DNA of 64,000 nt from UBA4744 sp963717135 (lineage in GTDB: Bacteria; Actinomycetota; Acidimicrobiia; Spongiisociales; UBA4744). The stretch covers positions 868,001-932,000 of the forward strand of contig CAVQVN010000009.1 of assembly GCA_963717135.1 (NCBI GenBank), written 5' to 3'. Shown here one piece after another: positions 37,033 to 46,560 of this stretch (position 1 is the stretch's first letter; each line of letters starts with the position of its first letter). Both the position numbers and the translations under genes were made by a program. The notes under the pieces were generated by a model. The model saw only the letters and a list, made by a program, of their open reading frames with translations, was not told the origin of the DNA and did not search any database.

Positions 37033-39276
37033 CTACGCCTTCTTCAGCGGTGCCCAGGCGAGCAACAGCCGTTTTTGTCCAAGCTCGTCGAACTGGACGG
37101 TGGCTTCTGCCCGGTCCCCGGTGCCGGTGATGTCGAGCACCACGCCGGCCCCCCATTTGTTGTGAACGACCCGATCGCCGGGTGAGATCTGCGAAGCGTC
37201 GACCGTGGAGCGAGTCGCCGACGAGTCGGTCTCGTAGGCCGCCCGCCGGCGACGCTTGTCGATCTTGGTCACCAGCTCCTCGGGGATCTCCGAAAGAAAC
37301 CGGCTGGGCGGGTTGTAGTTGGTACCGCCCCACAGCATCCGGCTCCAGGCGTTGGTCATGAAGAGCCGGTCCTGAGCCCGGGTGATCCCCACATAACAAA
37401 GCCGCCGTTCTTCCTCCAGCTCCGAGGGGTCGCCCAGGGACCGCACATGCGGGAACACCCCATCGTCCAACCCGATGATGAAAATGACGGGGAACTCGAG
37501 ACCCTTGGCGTTGTGCAGTGTCATCAGGGTGACCGTGGAAGAACCTTCTTCGAGCTCGTCGATGTCGGTGACCAGGCTGATCGACTCCAAGAACAGCTCC
37601 AGACGGCGCGCCCCATCGAGATCGTCCCAGGCTTCGTCGCCGATCATCGAACCCTCGGCGCCGATCTCGTACTCCTCGGCCACGGTGACCAGTTCCCGGA
37701 CGTTCTCCACCCTCCCCAGCGCTTCGATGGTCTGCTCCACCTGGAGTTCCGCCAGGTAGCCGCTGCCCTCGAGGACGGCCTCCACGGCAGCCTTGGGGCC
37801 ATCCTCTACCTTGGCCCGCAGCACTTCGAGCAGGGCCAGAAACTCCTTGACCTGCTTGCGAGCCCGGGCCGACAGGTTGGGTTCGTCGTCGACCTGCAGC
37901 AGGCCGTCGTGGAATGAGACCCCCAGACCCTGTGCCCACCGATCGAGATGCCCGATGGAGGTGCTGCCGATCCCTCGTTTCGGGACATTGATCACCCGCT
38001 TCAGAGCTACCTGGTCGTCGGGGTTGACCAGCACTCGCAGATAGGCCAGCACATCTTTGACTTCCCGCCGCTCGTAGAACTTGAGGCCACCCACCACCGC
38101 ATACGGGATCCCGTACCGAACGAATACCTCTTCTAGCACCCGGCTCTGGGCGTTGGTTCGATAGAAGATGGCAATGTCCGAGGCCGACCGGCCCTCGTCC
38201 TCCAAAGCGTTGATCTGTTCGGCGACGAAAGCGGCTTCGTCGCGCTCGTCCTCCGCCTCGTACCGGGTCAACAGATCGCCCCGGCCCCGGTCGGTCCAGA
38301 GGTGCTTGGGTTTCCGCTCATCGTTGTTGGCGATGACCGAATTGGCAGCCTCCAGGATCACTTCGGTCGATCGGTAGTTCTGACCGAGAACCACCACCCG
38401 GGCATCGGGATAGTCGCTTTCGAAGTCGAGGATGTTCCTGATATCTGCGCCTCGGAAGCCGTACACACTTTGATCGCTGTCCCCGACCACACAGAGGTTG
38501 CGATGGAGAGCGGTGAGCTGTTTGACGAGCACGTACTGGGCCCGGTTGGTGTCCTGGTACTCATCGACCAGCACGTACTGAAAGCGGCGCTGGTAATGGT
38601 CCAGCACATCGGGAAAAGCCCCGAACAACTCGACGGTGATCATCAGGAGATCGTCGAAGTCCATCGCCGACGCCTCCAGCAATCGCTGCTGGTACAGCCG
38701 GTAGACGTCGGCCACCTGCTCGTGATAGAAACCGGTCCCCTGCTGGGCGAAGGATTCGTAGTCGATCAGCTCGTTCTTGGCGTCGGAGATGGCCGCCCGG
38801 ATGTTTCGGGGTGGGAAACGCTTGGGATCCATGTCGAGGTCGCGCACGCACATCGTGACCAGCCGAAGAGCATCGGCGTCGTCGTAGATCGAGAACGATG
38901 ACCGATATCCCAGCCGGGGGGCTTCGCGGCGCAGGATCCGGGCGCAGGCGCTGTGAAAGGTCGACACCCACATCGCCCGCACGGCGCCCCCGACCAGACG
39001 CTCCACCCGCTCCTTCATCTCATTGGCGGCCTTGTTGGTGAAGGTGATCGCCAGAATCGCGTGAGGAGGCACACCCAGATCCCGGATGAGGTGAGCGATG
39101 CGATACGTCAACACCCGGGTCTTGCCGGATCCGGCCCCGGCCACCACCAGCACCGGTCCCTCGGTGGCCGCCACCGCTTCCCTCTGAACCGGGTTCAGTG
39201 AATCGAACAGCGGCGATTGGGCGGGATCGGCTTCAGCCGCGAACAGGGCGTCGTCGGATGAAGCGAAGGGTTGCAT
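37033..39276 (-). CDS. pcrA: ATP-dependent DNA helicase PcrA/UvrD
   Basis: A 747-residue superfamily 1A 3'-5' helicase for repair and plasmid-type replication. LNPVQREAV (Q motif), VVAGAGSGKTRVL (Walker A near residue 46), DEYQDTN (motif II), GDSDQSVYGFRGA (motif III), QNYRST (IV), TLHNAKGLEFP (V) and YVGITRAQDRL (VI) are present in order. The C-terminus has the WDxVxH-like tudor strand (GDRVVHNKWGAGVV) that binds RNA polymerase in PcrA. The ATG at 39276 is preferred to one 120 bases upstream. Confidence 0.94.
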   Translation of the reverse strand: MQPFASSDDALFAAEADPAQSPLFDSLNPVQREAVAATEGPVLVVAGAGSGKTRVLTYRIAHLIRDLGVPPHAILAITFTNKAANEMKERVERLVGGAVRAMWVSTFHSACARILRREAPRLGYRSSFSIYDDADALRLVTMCVRDLDMDPKRFPPRNIRAAISDAKNELIDYESFAQQGTGFYHEQVADVYRLYQQRLLEASAMDFDDLLMITVELFGAFPDVLDHYQRRFQYVLVDEYQDTNRAQYVLVKQLTALHRNLCVVGDSDQSVYGFRGADIRNILDFESDYPDARVVVLGQNYRSTEVILEAANSVIANNDERKPKHLWTDRGRGDLLTRYEAEDERDEAAFVAEQINALEDEGRSASDIAIFYRTNAQSRVLEEVFVRYGIPYAVVGGLKFYERREVKDVLAYLRVLVNPDDQVALKRVINVPKRGIGSTSIGHLDRWAQGLGVSFHDGLLQVDDEPNLSARARKQVKEFLALLEVLRAKVEDGPKAAVEAVLEGSGYLAELQVEQTIEALGRVENVRELVTVAEEYEIGAEGSMIGDEAWDDLDGARRLELFLESISLVTDIDELEEGSSTVTLMTLHNAKGLEFPVIFIIGLDDGVFPHVRSLGDPSELEEERRLCYVGITRAQDRLFMTNAWSRMLWGGTNYNPPSRFLSEIPEELVTKIDKRRRRAAYETDSSATRSTVDASQISPGDRVVHNKWGAGVVLDITGTGDRAEATVQFDELGQKRLLLAWAPLKKA

Positions 39277-39325
39277 GGGCCGATGGTACCCGTCTGCTGT
39301 GACCAAATCACAAGCGTGTAACCGG

Positions 39326-40210
39326 TCAGCGAATGGTGACCTCGACGGTCCCGTCGGATCGGATGACCCGCCCTTCCTCGTCCGCCTCTCCGGCAATCTC
39401 CGGGGGTGAGGTCCTCATCGTGAAACAGAAACGACTGCCGGTCGGGAACCGATGCTCGTACCAGAGGTCGCCGCCCATCGCTCGCGCCAGCCGCAGGGCG
39501 ATCGGCAGGCCCAGCCCAATTCCCTTGTCCGAGCGGGCATCGCCTTTCGAGAGTTGCTCGAAGTGGGTGAACACCCGGTCGACATCCTCTTCGGGGATAC
39601 CGGGCCCGTTGTCCGACACCACGATCAGATAGAACTCGCCGTACGGGCTGCCCTCCACGAGAACCTGATCTCCGCCGTACTTGTGAGCGTTCTCGACCAG
39701 GTTTCGAAGGACCTGCTGGACCCTTCGCCGATCGGCGAAGACCGACACGCCACCGGGGATCGCCACCGCCGCCTCGCGGGCCGAGCCCGGCGGCAAGATG
39801 GCGTTGGTCACATCGTGGGCAACTTCAGAAACATCGAACAATCCCAGGTCCAGGCGGAGGCGGCCGGCCTCGAGCCGGGGAATCACCAGAACATCTTCCA
39901 CCAGTTCCGACAAATGAACGGCTTGCTTGTTGATGATCGTCAGGAACTCATCGATCTCCTCTGCGGGCAGGTTCTTCCACGATTCGAGCAGCGTGTCCGT
40001 GAACCCGGCAATCGAGGTGAGCGGCGTCCGCAGTTCATGGCTGACCATCGAAACGAACTCGTTCTTCATGCGTCTGGCCCGGTCGGCCGACTGGGTCGCG
40101 AAGTCTTCTCGCCCTCGAGCAGCCCGGACCGCTCGGACGGCCGCCAGGATGGCAACGACAGCCACCAGCAAGGCGCTGCCGCCGAGAATGTCAGGCAGAT
40201 GCTCGGTCAC
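39326..40210 (-). CDS. Membrane-anchored sensor histidine kinase
   Basis: About 294 residues. One N-terminal membrane segment (about 10-28) is followed by a short linker and HisKA with SHELRTPLTS (His58), then HATPase with NLVENAHKYG (N box), SDNGPGIPEEDV (G1) and KGIGLGLPIALRLA (G2). There is no periplasmic sensor domain, so the signal may come from a partner. The GTG at 40210 has GGAGG seven bases upstream. It is the third gene after the CheA-like and regulator genes, 123 bases downstream of the latter. Confidence 0.85.
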   Translation of the reverse strand: MTEHLPDILGGSALLVAVVAILAAVRAVRAARGREDFATQSADRARRMKNEFVSMVSHELRTPLTSIAGFTDTLLESWKNLPAEEIDEFLTIINKQAVHLSELVEDVLVIPRLEAGRLRLDLGLFDVSEVAHDVTNAILPPGSAREAAVAIPGGVSVFADRRRVQQVLRNLVENAHKYGGDQVLVEGSPYGEFYLIVVSDNGPGIPEEDVDRVFTHFEQLSKGDARSDKGIGLGLPIALRLARAMGGDLWYEHRFPTGSRFCFTMRTSPPEIAGEADEEGRVIRSDGTVEVTIR

Positions 40211-40333
40211 TCTTGAGCCTCCAGCTGAGCAGCCCGATGCTGCCCACATGAGGTATCGACACGGAGGCCGGTGAGGTTGAGGCCTTCCCAGTCGCGACCG
40301 GCGGAGTTTGACCGATCGGAATCCGGGCTTTGG

Positions 40334-41338
40334 CTAGCCGCTCGTATCCCCGTAGAGCGAGGAGAGGCTCAACCGGGCTTCCTGCTCCAGGAGTTTCTGA
40401 TGGTGGTAGGCGGAGTCGACGACGGCCGCCAAGGGAAACTCGACCATTCTCAGGGTACGGGCCACCTGTGGGGTGAATATGCCCGGTCGCCGTGAGCCGA
40501 TGGCCAGAATACCCAGCACCTGCCCTCGCGAGCGCAAACCCATCGCAAAGAAGGACGGCCATCCGGCGCCGGTGTCGGCCTCTGCTTCCGTGAACTCTTC
40601 CGAACCGAAACGCCACACGCCCAACTCGTCGGGACTGACCGAGATAGAGGCAAGTTGCTCGAGATGACCCGCGGCCAGGGCGCGGAAGTGCTCGAACTCA
40701 CTTCGGGCCAATTGCGAGTCGGTGCGAATGGCCAACCGGCGCTCGGCCACCAAAGCAATCCCGGCCAGGTCGTAGTCAACAAACCTGCGAAGGATGAGCA
40801 GAGACTCCTGCACTGTGGTGGGAAGATCCATAGCCCGAGTTGCCATCGTGACGATGTCGTTGACGATCGTGGCGTCGAAAAGCTTGCGATCGAGCAGTTC
40901 GGTCACCCGGGCCAGCACATCGACCTCGTCGAGTTGTTGGGGGACAACCTCCCCGGTGCTCAACTCCGACAAGGCCCGGGTGGCGGTGGCCGTCCTGATC
41001 GACGCCAACAGCTCTTCCCCCAGTGATTCTTTGGTCAGGTATCCGTCCGCTCCTGATTTCTCCGACCAGTAGCGATCCTCGGCAGAATCAGAGGCCGTCA
41101 GAATCAAGATAGGAATGTGCGCAACCGACCAATCTTCCTTGATGAGCCGGCAAGCCACATAACCGCTCATACGCGGCATCTTGATGTCGAGCAGAACGAG
41201 ATCCGGGGGTTGCGAATAGAAGCGTTGGATCGCTTCGATCCCATCTTCGGCGGTGACTACCTCATAGCCCGCGTCCCGCAGAAGCGACGAAACGGCAGCC
41301 CTGATGACCGGACTGTCGTCGGCAACCAGGATTCTCAC
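40334..41338 (-). CDS. Response regulator with C-terminal GAF-like domain
   Basis: 334 residues. The receiver domain has DD (7-8), phosphoacceptor Asp51 (LVLLDIKMP), Thr near 81 and Lys near 102. The rest is predicted alpha/beta and resembles a GAF domain (LLILRRFVDYDLAGIALV, RSRGQVLGILAIGS) instead of a DNA-binding output. The start overlaps the stop of the CheA-like gene by four bases. It may pass or receive phosphate in that relay. Confidence 0.8.
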   Translation of the reverse strand: MRILVADDSPVIRAAVSSLLRDAGYEVVTAEDGIEAIQRFYSQPPDLVLLDIKMPRMSGYVACRLIKEDWSVAHIPILILTASDSAEDRYWSEKSGADGYLTKESLGEELLASIRTATATRALSELSTGEVVPQQLDEVDVLARVTELLDRKLFDATIVNDIVTMATRAMDLPTTVQESLLILRRFVDYDLAGIALVAERRLAIRTDSQLARSEFEHFRALAAGHLEQLASISVSPDELGVWRFGSEEFTEAEADTGAGWPSFFAMGLRSRGQVLGILAIGSRRPGIFTPQVARTLRMVEFPLAAVVDSAYHHQKLLEQEARLSLSSLYGDTSG

Positions 41339-43506
41339 CGGTTCACCTCCGTCCGATCATTGGATTGAGCGACGGTTCGCATTTCGATCAGAGAGTGGAT
41401 GGTGGTGGCCAGCAAGCCCTGGCGCAGATCTGCTTTATCGAGGTAGGCGTCGACCCCGGCGGCCCAGGCCCGGGCCTGGTCTTGTTCGTCGGCAACTGCC
41501 GAAACCATCACCACCGGCAGGGCCGGGAGGATTCTGCGCACCGCCTGGACCAATTCGACGCCATCGGAGCCGGGCATCGCATAGTCGACGACCAGTGCGT
41601 CGAAGTGTCCAGACTCCAACGTGGTCAATCCTTCCTCGGCGCCGCCGGCGACGAGGGTTTCGAACCCCTGACCGGTCAGTACCGATCCGACCAGTTGTCT
41701 GGCCCCTCGCGAGTCGTCCACAACGAGAACCCGCCTTCTCGACATGACCGGTGCCGGGAGCGACCGAACCCGGTCACCCAATCGATTCGGCTCGACGACC
41801 ACCACCACCTCGCCACCGCCGAGAACGGCGGCGCCGGTCAGGTGGGGAACTCCGGCCAGGAGGGGACCCAGACCTTTGACGGCCACCGGGCGTCGCCCAA
41901 CGATGCGCGGCACCGTCACTGCGATATGCCCGGCCCGGGTGGCAAGCACCAAGACTTCGCCGACCGGTTCGGTTTCCGGAAGGCCGACCGCTGAAGCGAA
42001 CGACGAAATGGGTAGACGCTGGCCCTGGTGAACGAGTTCCATCCGGTCCTTGCCGGGGCGTACCTCCGCTCCCTCCAGAGGGAAGGCCGCCACCACCGCC
42101 GCCGAGGGGATTCCCCAGTGCCGTTGTTCGGCCTCGAGGAGAAGCATCTCTTGCAGAGCCCAGGAAGCCGGCAGCGTCAACATCACGGAGGTTCCGCCCC
42201 CGTCGCGTGACTCAATGGTGATCCCCCCGTTCAGCATCTCGGCCGTCTGTGCCACCAGGGCGAGTCCGGCTCCGTCGCCGCTGAGATCAGTGGTTTCGGG
42301 CGAGGTAGAGAACCCTCCCCCGTAGAGAAGCCGGGTCAACTCGCCCTCCGACGGCACGTCGCCGGCGGAAATCAACCCGCGCCGGCGGGCGGTCGCCCGG
42401 GCAGCTTCCCAATCGATGCCGCGACCGTCGTCCTCAACCGTAATGATCAGGTTGTTCTTGGAAATTTGGGCTCGAAGCGCCACAGTGGCGGTGGCGGGTT
42501 TGCCGGCTGCTTCCCGGTCGGCAGGAGGCTCAATCCCGTGATCGATCGCATTCACCAGCAAGTGCCGCAAGGGTTCGCGAAGATGTTCGATGATCTGCCG
42601 ATCGACCTCGATGTCGTCGCCGGCGAGTTCAAAGCGGACCTGCTTTTCGGATCGCCTGCTCAGATAGCGGACGAACTGATGGAAAGTATCCACGATCTCG
42701 GAAAGCGGTGCCGCGACCAGCTGCAGGGCCCGCGTCTGGAGGTCTTCGACCGCCATATCAAGCGTCTCGACGGCGGATTCCCAACTGGCCGCCAGTGAGG
42801 CGACCTCGCGGGGATGGCTGGAAGCCGCCAGCCGGAGCGCCTGCACCGCGCCGGCCAGGGCGGCGGCATCGAGGCGGACCTCGGCGGCCCGGTTGATCAA
42901 TCGGTAGAGCCGGGTGGTTTCCACCCTGGTAGCCGGGCCCACCAGACCAGATTCGGCCGAGGAGAGCAAGCCCCCGAGATCGAGGAGCTCCGGATTAGCC
43001 ATTTCCGGAGCCTGGACGACGGCGGGTTGGGCGAGTGGGACGGGAGGCGGAATGGGTGCCCCGGGCGCCGATGGAGCCGGAGCGGGAGCCGGTGCCGACG
43101 GCGCCGCACCCTCGGGCGCCTGGGGTACTCCCAGAAAACGCTGCAAAGCTTCGACGGCCGCATTCAGACCGGCGGGGTGACCTTCGACCCCTTCCTCGAT
43201 GGCCGATTCAAACTCGGCAGACACCGCCCCAAACAGTTCCCCCAGCTCGGGGCTCGGTTTCAGGATTCCTTCGGATACGTCACGCCAGGCCGCCTCCAGC
43301 ACCCGCCCTGCCTCCCCCATGGCGACAAAGCCCATGACCCGGGACGAGCCCTTGATGGTGTGGGCGTCCCGAAACAGGTCCGAGGAATCCTCGAGGTTGA
43401 ATTGGCCGGACTCCATGGCGATGGCGCCCTGCACCAAATTGGTGGCACGCTGAATCACTTCTTCGCGGAAAATGCCCAAGAGCTCCGCGTCGTGGCCTAA
43501 CTCCAA
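41335..43506 (-). CDS. CheA-like hybrid kinase (Hpt, HATPase, CheW, receiver)
   Basis: 723 residues. Hpt domain at about 1-125 with phospho-His49 (DAHTIKGSSRV), a Pro/Ala linker near 130-165, a helical dimer region, HATPase near 315-440 (HLLVNAIDHG, DDGRGIDW), a CheW-like part and a C-terminal receiver (VLVVDDS, VVDYAMPGSDG). This is the ChpA/CheA-with-receiver layout seen in pilus-type chemosensory systems. No MCP, CheR, CheB or flagellar gene is in view. A link to the Tad-type genes 32 kb away is speculation. Confidence 0.85.
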   Translation of the reverse strand: MELGHDAELLGIFREEVIQRATNLVQGAIAMESGQFNLEDSSDLFRDAHTIKGSSRVMGFVAMGEAGRVLEAAWRDVSEGILKPSPELGELFGAVSAEFESAIEEGVEGHPAGLNAAVEALQRFLGVPQAPEGAAPSAPAPAPAPSAPGAPIPPPVPLAQPAVVQAPEMANPELLDLGGLLSSAESGLVGPATRVETTRLYRLINRAAEVRLDAAALAGAVQALRLAASSHPREVASLAASWESAVETLDMAVEDLQTRALQLVAAPLSEIVDTFHQFVRYLSRRSEKQVRFELAGDDIEVDRQIIEHLREPLRHLLVNAIDHGIEPPADREAAGKPATATVALRAQISKNNLIITVEDDGRGIDWEAARATARRRGLISAGDVPSEGELTRLLYGGGFSTSPETTDLSGDGAGLALVAQTAEMLNGGITIESRDGGGTSVMLTLPASWALQEMLLLEAEQRHWGIPSAAVVAAFPLEGAEVRPGKDRMELVHQGQRLPISSFASAVGLPETEPVGEVLVLATRAGHIAVTVPRIVGRRPVAVKGLGPLLAGVPHLTGAAVLGGGEVVVVVEPNRLGDRVRSLPAPVMSRRRVLVVDDSRGARQLVGSVLTGQGFETLVAGGAEEGLTTLESGHFDALVVDYAMPGSDGVELVQAVRRILPALPVVMVSAVADEQDQARAWAAGVDAYLDKADLRQGLLATTIHSLIEMRTVAQSNDRTEVNR

Positions 43507-43515
43507 CGTGAACCT

Positions 43516-43565
43516 CTCTCGGTTGAACGACCGTTTGCCTAAGTGCTATCGGTCAACCGCGAGAG
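43516..43565. other. Imperfect inverted repeat downstream of guaA
   Basis: CTCTC-GGTTGA and TCAACC-GC-GAGAG pair with a two-base bulge across a 26-base loop, in the gap between guaA and the CheA-like gene. It may slow or end guaA transcription; no T run is present. Confidence 0.3.
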
Positions 43566-43587
43566 CGACTTGAGAGAAAGGGAATGC

Positions 43588-45159
43588 CTACTCCCATTCA
43601 ATGGTGGCGGGGGGTTTCGAAGAAATGTCGTACGCCACCCGGTTGATGCCGGCCACCTCATTGATGACCCGATTGGAGATGCGTTCGAGTATCTCGTAGG
43701 GGATTCGAGCCCAATCGGCGGTCATGGCGTCATCACTGGTCACGGCCCGGAGAATCAAGGGGTACGCATAGGTACGTCCGTCACCTTGCACACCGACCGT
43801 CTTGATGGCCGGGAGTACGGCAAAAGACTGCCATAGCTGCCGGTAGAGACCGGCCCGGCGGATCTCTTCGAGGACGACGGTGTCGGCGGCTCGCAGAATA
43901 TCCAGTCTTTCCTTCGTGACCTCTCCGATGACCCGAACGGCCAGCCCGGGCCCCGGAAATGGCTGGCGCCAGACGATCTCTTCGGGTAGCCCGAGTTCGG
44001 CCCCGATGGCCCGTACCTCGTCTTTGAAGAGATCGCGCAGAGGTTCTACCAGATCGAACTGCATGTCCTCCGGTAGGCCACCCACGTTGTGATGGCTCTT
44101 GATCCTGGCAGCGTCCTTAGTGCCCGACTCGATGATGTCGGGATACAGGGTGCCCTGAACGAGGAAGGGCGTGTCGGTGAGGTCCGCCGCCACCCCCTCG
44201 AAGACCCGGATGAAAGTCTCCCCGATGATCTTGCGTTTCGACTCCGGATCCGTGACCCCGGCCAGCGCGGCCAGGAATCGATCCTGAGCATTCACGTGAA
44301 TGAGATTGATGTGAAACGCCCGCTGGAACTTCTCAACCACCTGTTCGGCTTCCCCCTCCCGGAGGAGACCGTGGTCGATGAAGACACAGGTCAGCTGATC
44401 TCCGACCGCATGGTGAACCAAAGCGGCGGCGACCGCCGAATCGACCCCACCGGACAACCCACAAATGACCTTCTCGACGCCCACCTGGCGGCGGATGGCA
44501 TCGACCGACTGTTCGATGATCGAGTGATGGGTCCAGTTGGGCGACACCCGACAGACATCGAACAGGAAACGTTTCAGGATCTCGGTTCCCCGGGGCGTGT
44601 GCGCCACCTCCGGGTGGAACTGCACCCCATACGCTCGACGCTCACGATGTTCCATCGCCGCCACCGGCGATCCGGGAGTCGAGGCAACAACCCGAAAACC
44701 GGGCGGTGCCTCGACCACGGCATCCCCGTGGCTCATCCACACATCCTGAATGTCCGGGAGTTCGGCGAACAGTCCCGAATCGTCTGAGACGGTGAGTTCG
44801 GTCTTGCCGTATTCAGCGTTTCCCGTCTGTGCGACCTTCCCGCCCTGCATCTGAGCAAGCAGTTGATGGCCGTAGCAAATCCCCAGAATCGGAAGGTCGA
44901 GATCGAAGATATTCCGGTCGATCTGGTACGCATCATCCGCGTAGACGGACGCCGGGCCACCAGACAGAATGAGTCCAGACGGGTGGAGCGCCTGGATCTC
45001 GGCCGCGGTGATATCACGAGGAACGATCTCCGACAGTACGTGGGCCTCCCGAACTCGTCGGGCAATCAGCTGGGCGTACTGGGCGCCAAGATCAAGCACC
45101 AGGATCCGATCGAAGTCGGCGGTGGAAGCTTGGCCATACGAACCGTCCTGGCCGGTCAC
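43588..45159 (-). CDS. guaA: GMP synthase (glutamine-hydrolysing)
   Basis: A 523-residue enzyme that aminates XMP to GMP. N-terminal class I amidotransferase: ILSGGPASVY, LGICYGHQLL with the nucleophile Cys, and GVQFHPEVAHTPRG with the His/Glu. The ATP pyrophosphatase domain has GLSGGVDSAVAAALV, and the C-terminal dimerisation domain ends RVAYDISSKPPATIEWE. It follows guaB3 after six bases. Confidence 0.95.
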   Translation of the reverse strand: MTGQDGSYGQASTADFDRILVLDLGAQYAQLIARRVREAHVLSEIVPRDITAAEIQALHPSGLILSGGPASVYADDAYQIDRNIFDLDLPILGICYGHQLLAQMQGGKVAQTGNAEYGKTELTVSDDSGLFAELPDIQDVWMSHGDAVVEAPPGFRVVASTPGSPVAAMEHRERRAYGVQFHPEVAHTPRGTEILKRFLFDVCRVSPNWTHHSIIEQSVDAIRRQVGVEKVICGLSGGVDSAVAAALVHHAVGDQLTCVFIDHGLLREGEAEQVVEKFQRAFHINLIHVNAQDRFLAALAGVTDPESKRKIIGETFIRVFEGVAADLTDTPFLVQGTLYPDIIESGTKDAARIKSHHNVGGLPEDMQFDLVEPLRDLFKDEVRAIGAELGLPEEIVWRQPFPGPGLAVRVIGEVTKERLDILRAADTVVLEEIRRAGLYRQLWQSFAVLPAIKTVGVQGDGRTYAYPLILRAVTSDDAMTADWARIPYEILERISNRVINEVAGINRVAYDISSKPPATIEWE

Positions 45160-45165
45160 AATGCT

Positions 45166-46323
45166 CTACCCCATCCCCACGTGTTGCGAGCGCTGGAGTG
45201 ATTTACCCTCGGTCTGCAGGGACGGAGCAATCATCACCTCGGCCTTCTGGAACTCTTTCACATCGGCGTAACCGGTGGTTGCCATCGACACTCGCAACGC
45301 CCCAAAGAGATTGCGGCGACCGTCGTTTTCGTGGGCAGGTCCTATGAGGATTTCCTCGAGGGTGCCGAGGCTGCCAACCTGGACGCGAGCCCCGCGGGGA
45401 AGTGTCGGATGGAACGTGGCCATTCCCCAATGGGCTCCCCGGCCGGGAGCTTCGGTGGCTGCGGCCAGCGGCGAGCCGATCATCACCGCATCGGCTCCGC
45501 AGGCGATGGCTTTGGCAACGTCGCCGCCCGTCCGCATGCCGCCGTCGGCGATCACATGCACATACCGTCCGGTTTCATCGAGATAGCGGATACGCGCCCC
45601 GGCCGCGTCGGCAATGGCGGTTGCCTGGGGAACGCCAACCCCCAAAACGGCCCGGGTGGTGCAGGCGGCGCCGGGCCCCACTCCGACCAGAACCGCCACC
45701 GCCCCGGTCCGCATCAGGTGAAGTGCCGTCGAATACGAAGCGCACCCACCCACGATCACCGGCAAGTCAAAACCGCCGATGAACTCTTTCAGATTGAGCG
45801 GTTCGTCCCGGGTCGACACATGTTCGGCGGACACCACGGTGCCCTGAACGATCAGGATGTCGAGACCTGCCGCGACTGCCAAGGGCGCAAAGGCCCGGAC
45901 CCGCTGGGGAGTGAGGCTGGCGGCCGCGATGACGCCCGACTCTTTGATCTCACCGATCCGCCTGCCGATGAGCTCTTCCTTGATGGGCTCCCGGTAGATG
46001 TCCTGCATGCGCAAGGTGGCCTTTTCGGCGGGGAGGCCGGCAATCTCCTCGAAATAGGGCTCCGGGTCTTCGTAGCGAGTCCAAAGGCCTTCCAGGTTGA
46101 GCACTCCCAATCCGCCCAAGGTGCCGATGGAGACCGCCGTTGCCGGGCTGATCGCCGAATCCATCGCCGAGCCGAGCATCGGGAGCTCAAATCGAAAGGC
46201 ATCGAGCTGCCAGGAAATATCTACGTCGTCGGGATCGCGGGTTCGCCGGCTCGGAACGATGGCGATGTCGTCAAAACCAAATGCCTGCCTGCCCGATTTG
46301 CCGATGCCGATGTCGATCTCCAT
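45166..46323 (-). CDS. guaB3: GuaB3-type IMP dehydrogenase family protein
   Basis: A 385-residue barrel of the IMPDH/GMP reductase group without CBS domains, beginning IGIGKSGRQAFGFDDIAIVPSRRTR-like (family start). The catalytic loop GVGPGAACTTRAVLGVG carries the active Cys, and VIADGGMRTGGDVAKAIACGADAVMIG is the phosphate site in the family sense. GuaB3 paralogues accompany guaA in Actinobacteria; recent work on a cyanobacterial GuaB3 reported GMP reductase activity, so it need not be the biosynthetic IMPDH. Whether a guaB proper exists elsewhere cannot be seen. Confidence 0.85.
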   Translation of the reverse strand: MEIDIGIGKSGRQAFGFDDIAIVPSRRTRDPDDVDISWQLDAFRFELPMLGSAMDSAISPATAVSIGTLGGLGVLNLEGLWTRYEDPEPYFEEIAGLPAEKATLRMQDIYREPIKEELIGRRIGEIKESGVIAAASLTPQRVRAFAPLAVAAGLDILIVQGTVVSAEHVSTRDEPLNLKEFIGGFDLPVIVGGCASYSTALHLMRTGAVAVLVGVGPGAACTTRAVLGVGVPQATAIADAAGARIRYLDETGRYVHVIADGGMRTGGDVAKAIACGADAVMIGSPLAAATEAPGRGAHWGMATFHPTLPRGARVQVGSLGTLEEILIGPAHENDGRRNLFGALRVSMATTGYADVKEFQKAEVMIAPSLQTEGKSLQRSQHVGMG

Positions 46324-46387
46324 CAGAATCCTCCGCCGCTTGAGGAAGCCATACGGTAGCTCGCTTGGCTCATAGTTCTAACATGCA

Positions 46388-46464
46388 ACTTCCCCCTGCA
46401 AGGGGGAAGTACCCGAGCGAAGCGAGGGGGATGGGGGTCATGCCCTGCCAGACGGTCTCGCGGC
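46388..46464. repeat. GC-rich inverted-repeat element, copy 2
   Basis: It starts with a perfect palindrome ACTTCCCCCT-GCA-AGGGGGAAGT (46388-46410) and continues TACCCGAGCGAAGCGAGGG, ATGGGGGTCA and a further shared part to about 46464. It is an inverted copy of the block at 12064-12138. It fills the gap between guaB3 and the CPBP gene. Confidence 0.7.
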
Positions 46465-46546
46465 AAGGTCTGGCGCGTGCCCGGCTTGAAGCTTGGTGCT
46501 TGATGCTCCTCACCGACCCGAGCGCTGCCAAACCCGCCTCACCCAC

Positions 46547-46552
46547 TACTCT
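46547..46552 (+). promoter_or_regulatory. Candidate -10 element for a near-leaderless CPBP mRNA
   Basis: TACTCT would start transcription about two bases before the GTG at 46561; no Shine-Dalgarno is visible. Confidence 0.35.
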
Positions 46553-46560
46553 TTCTCCTC

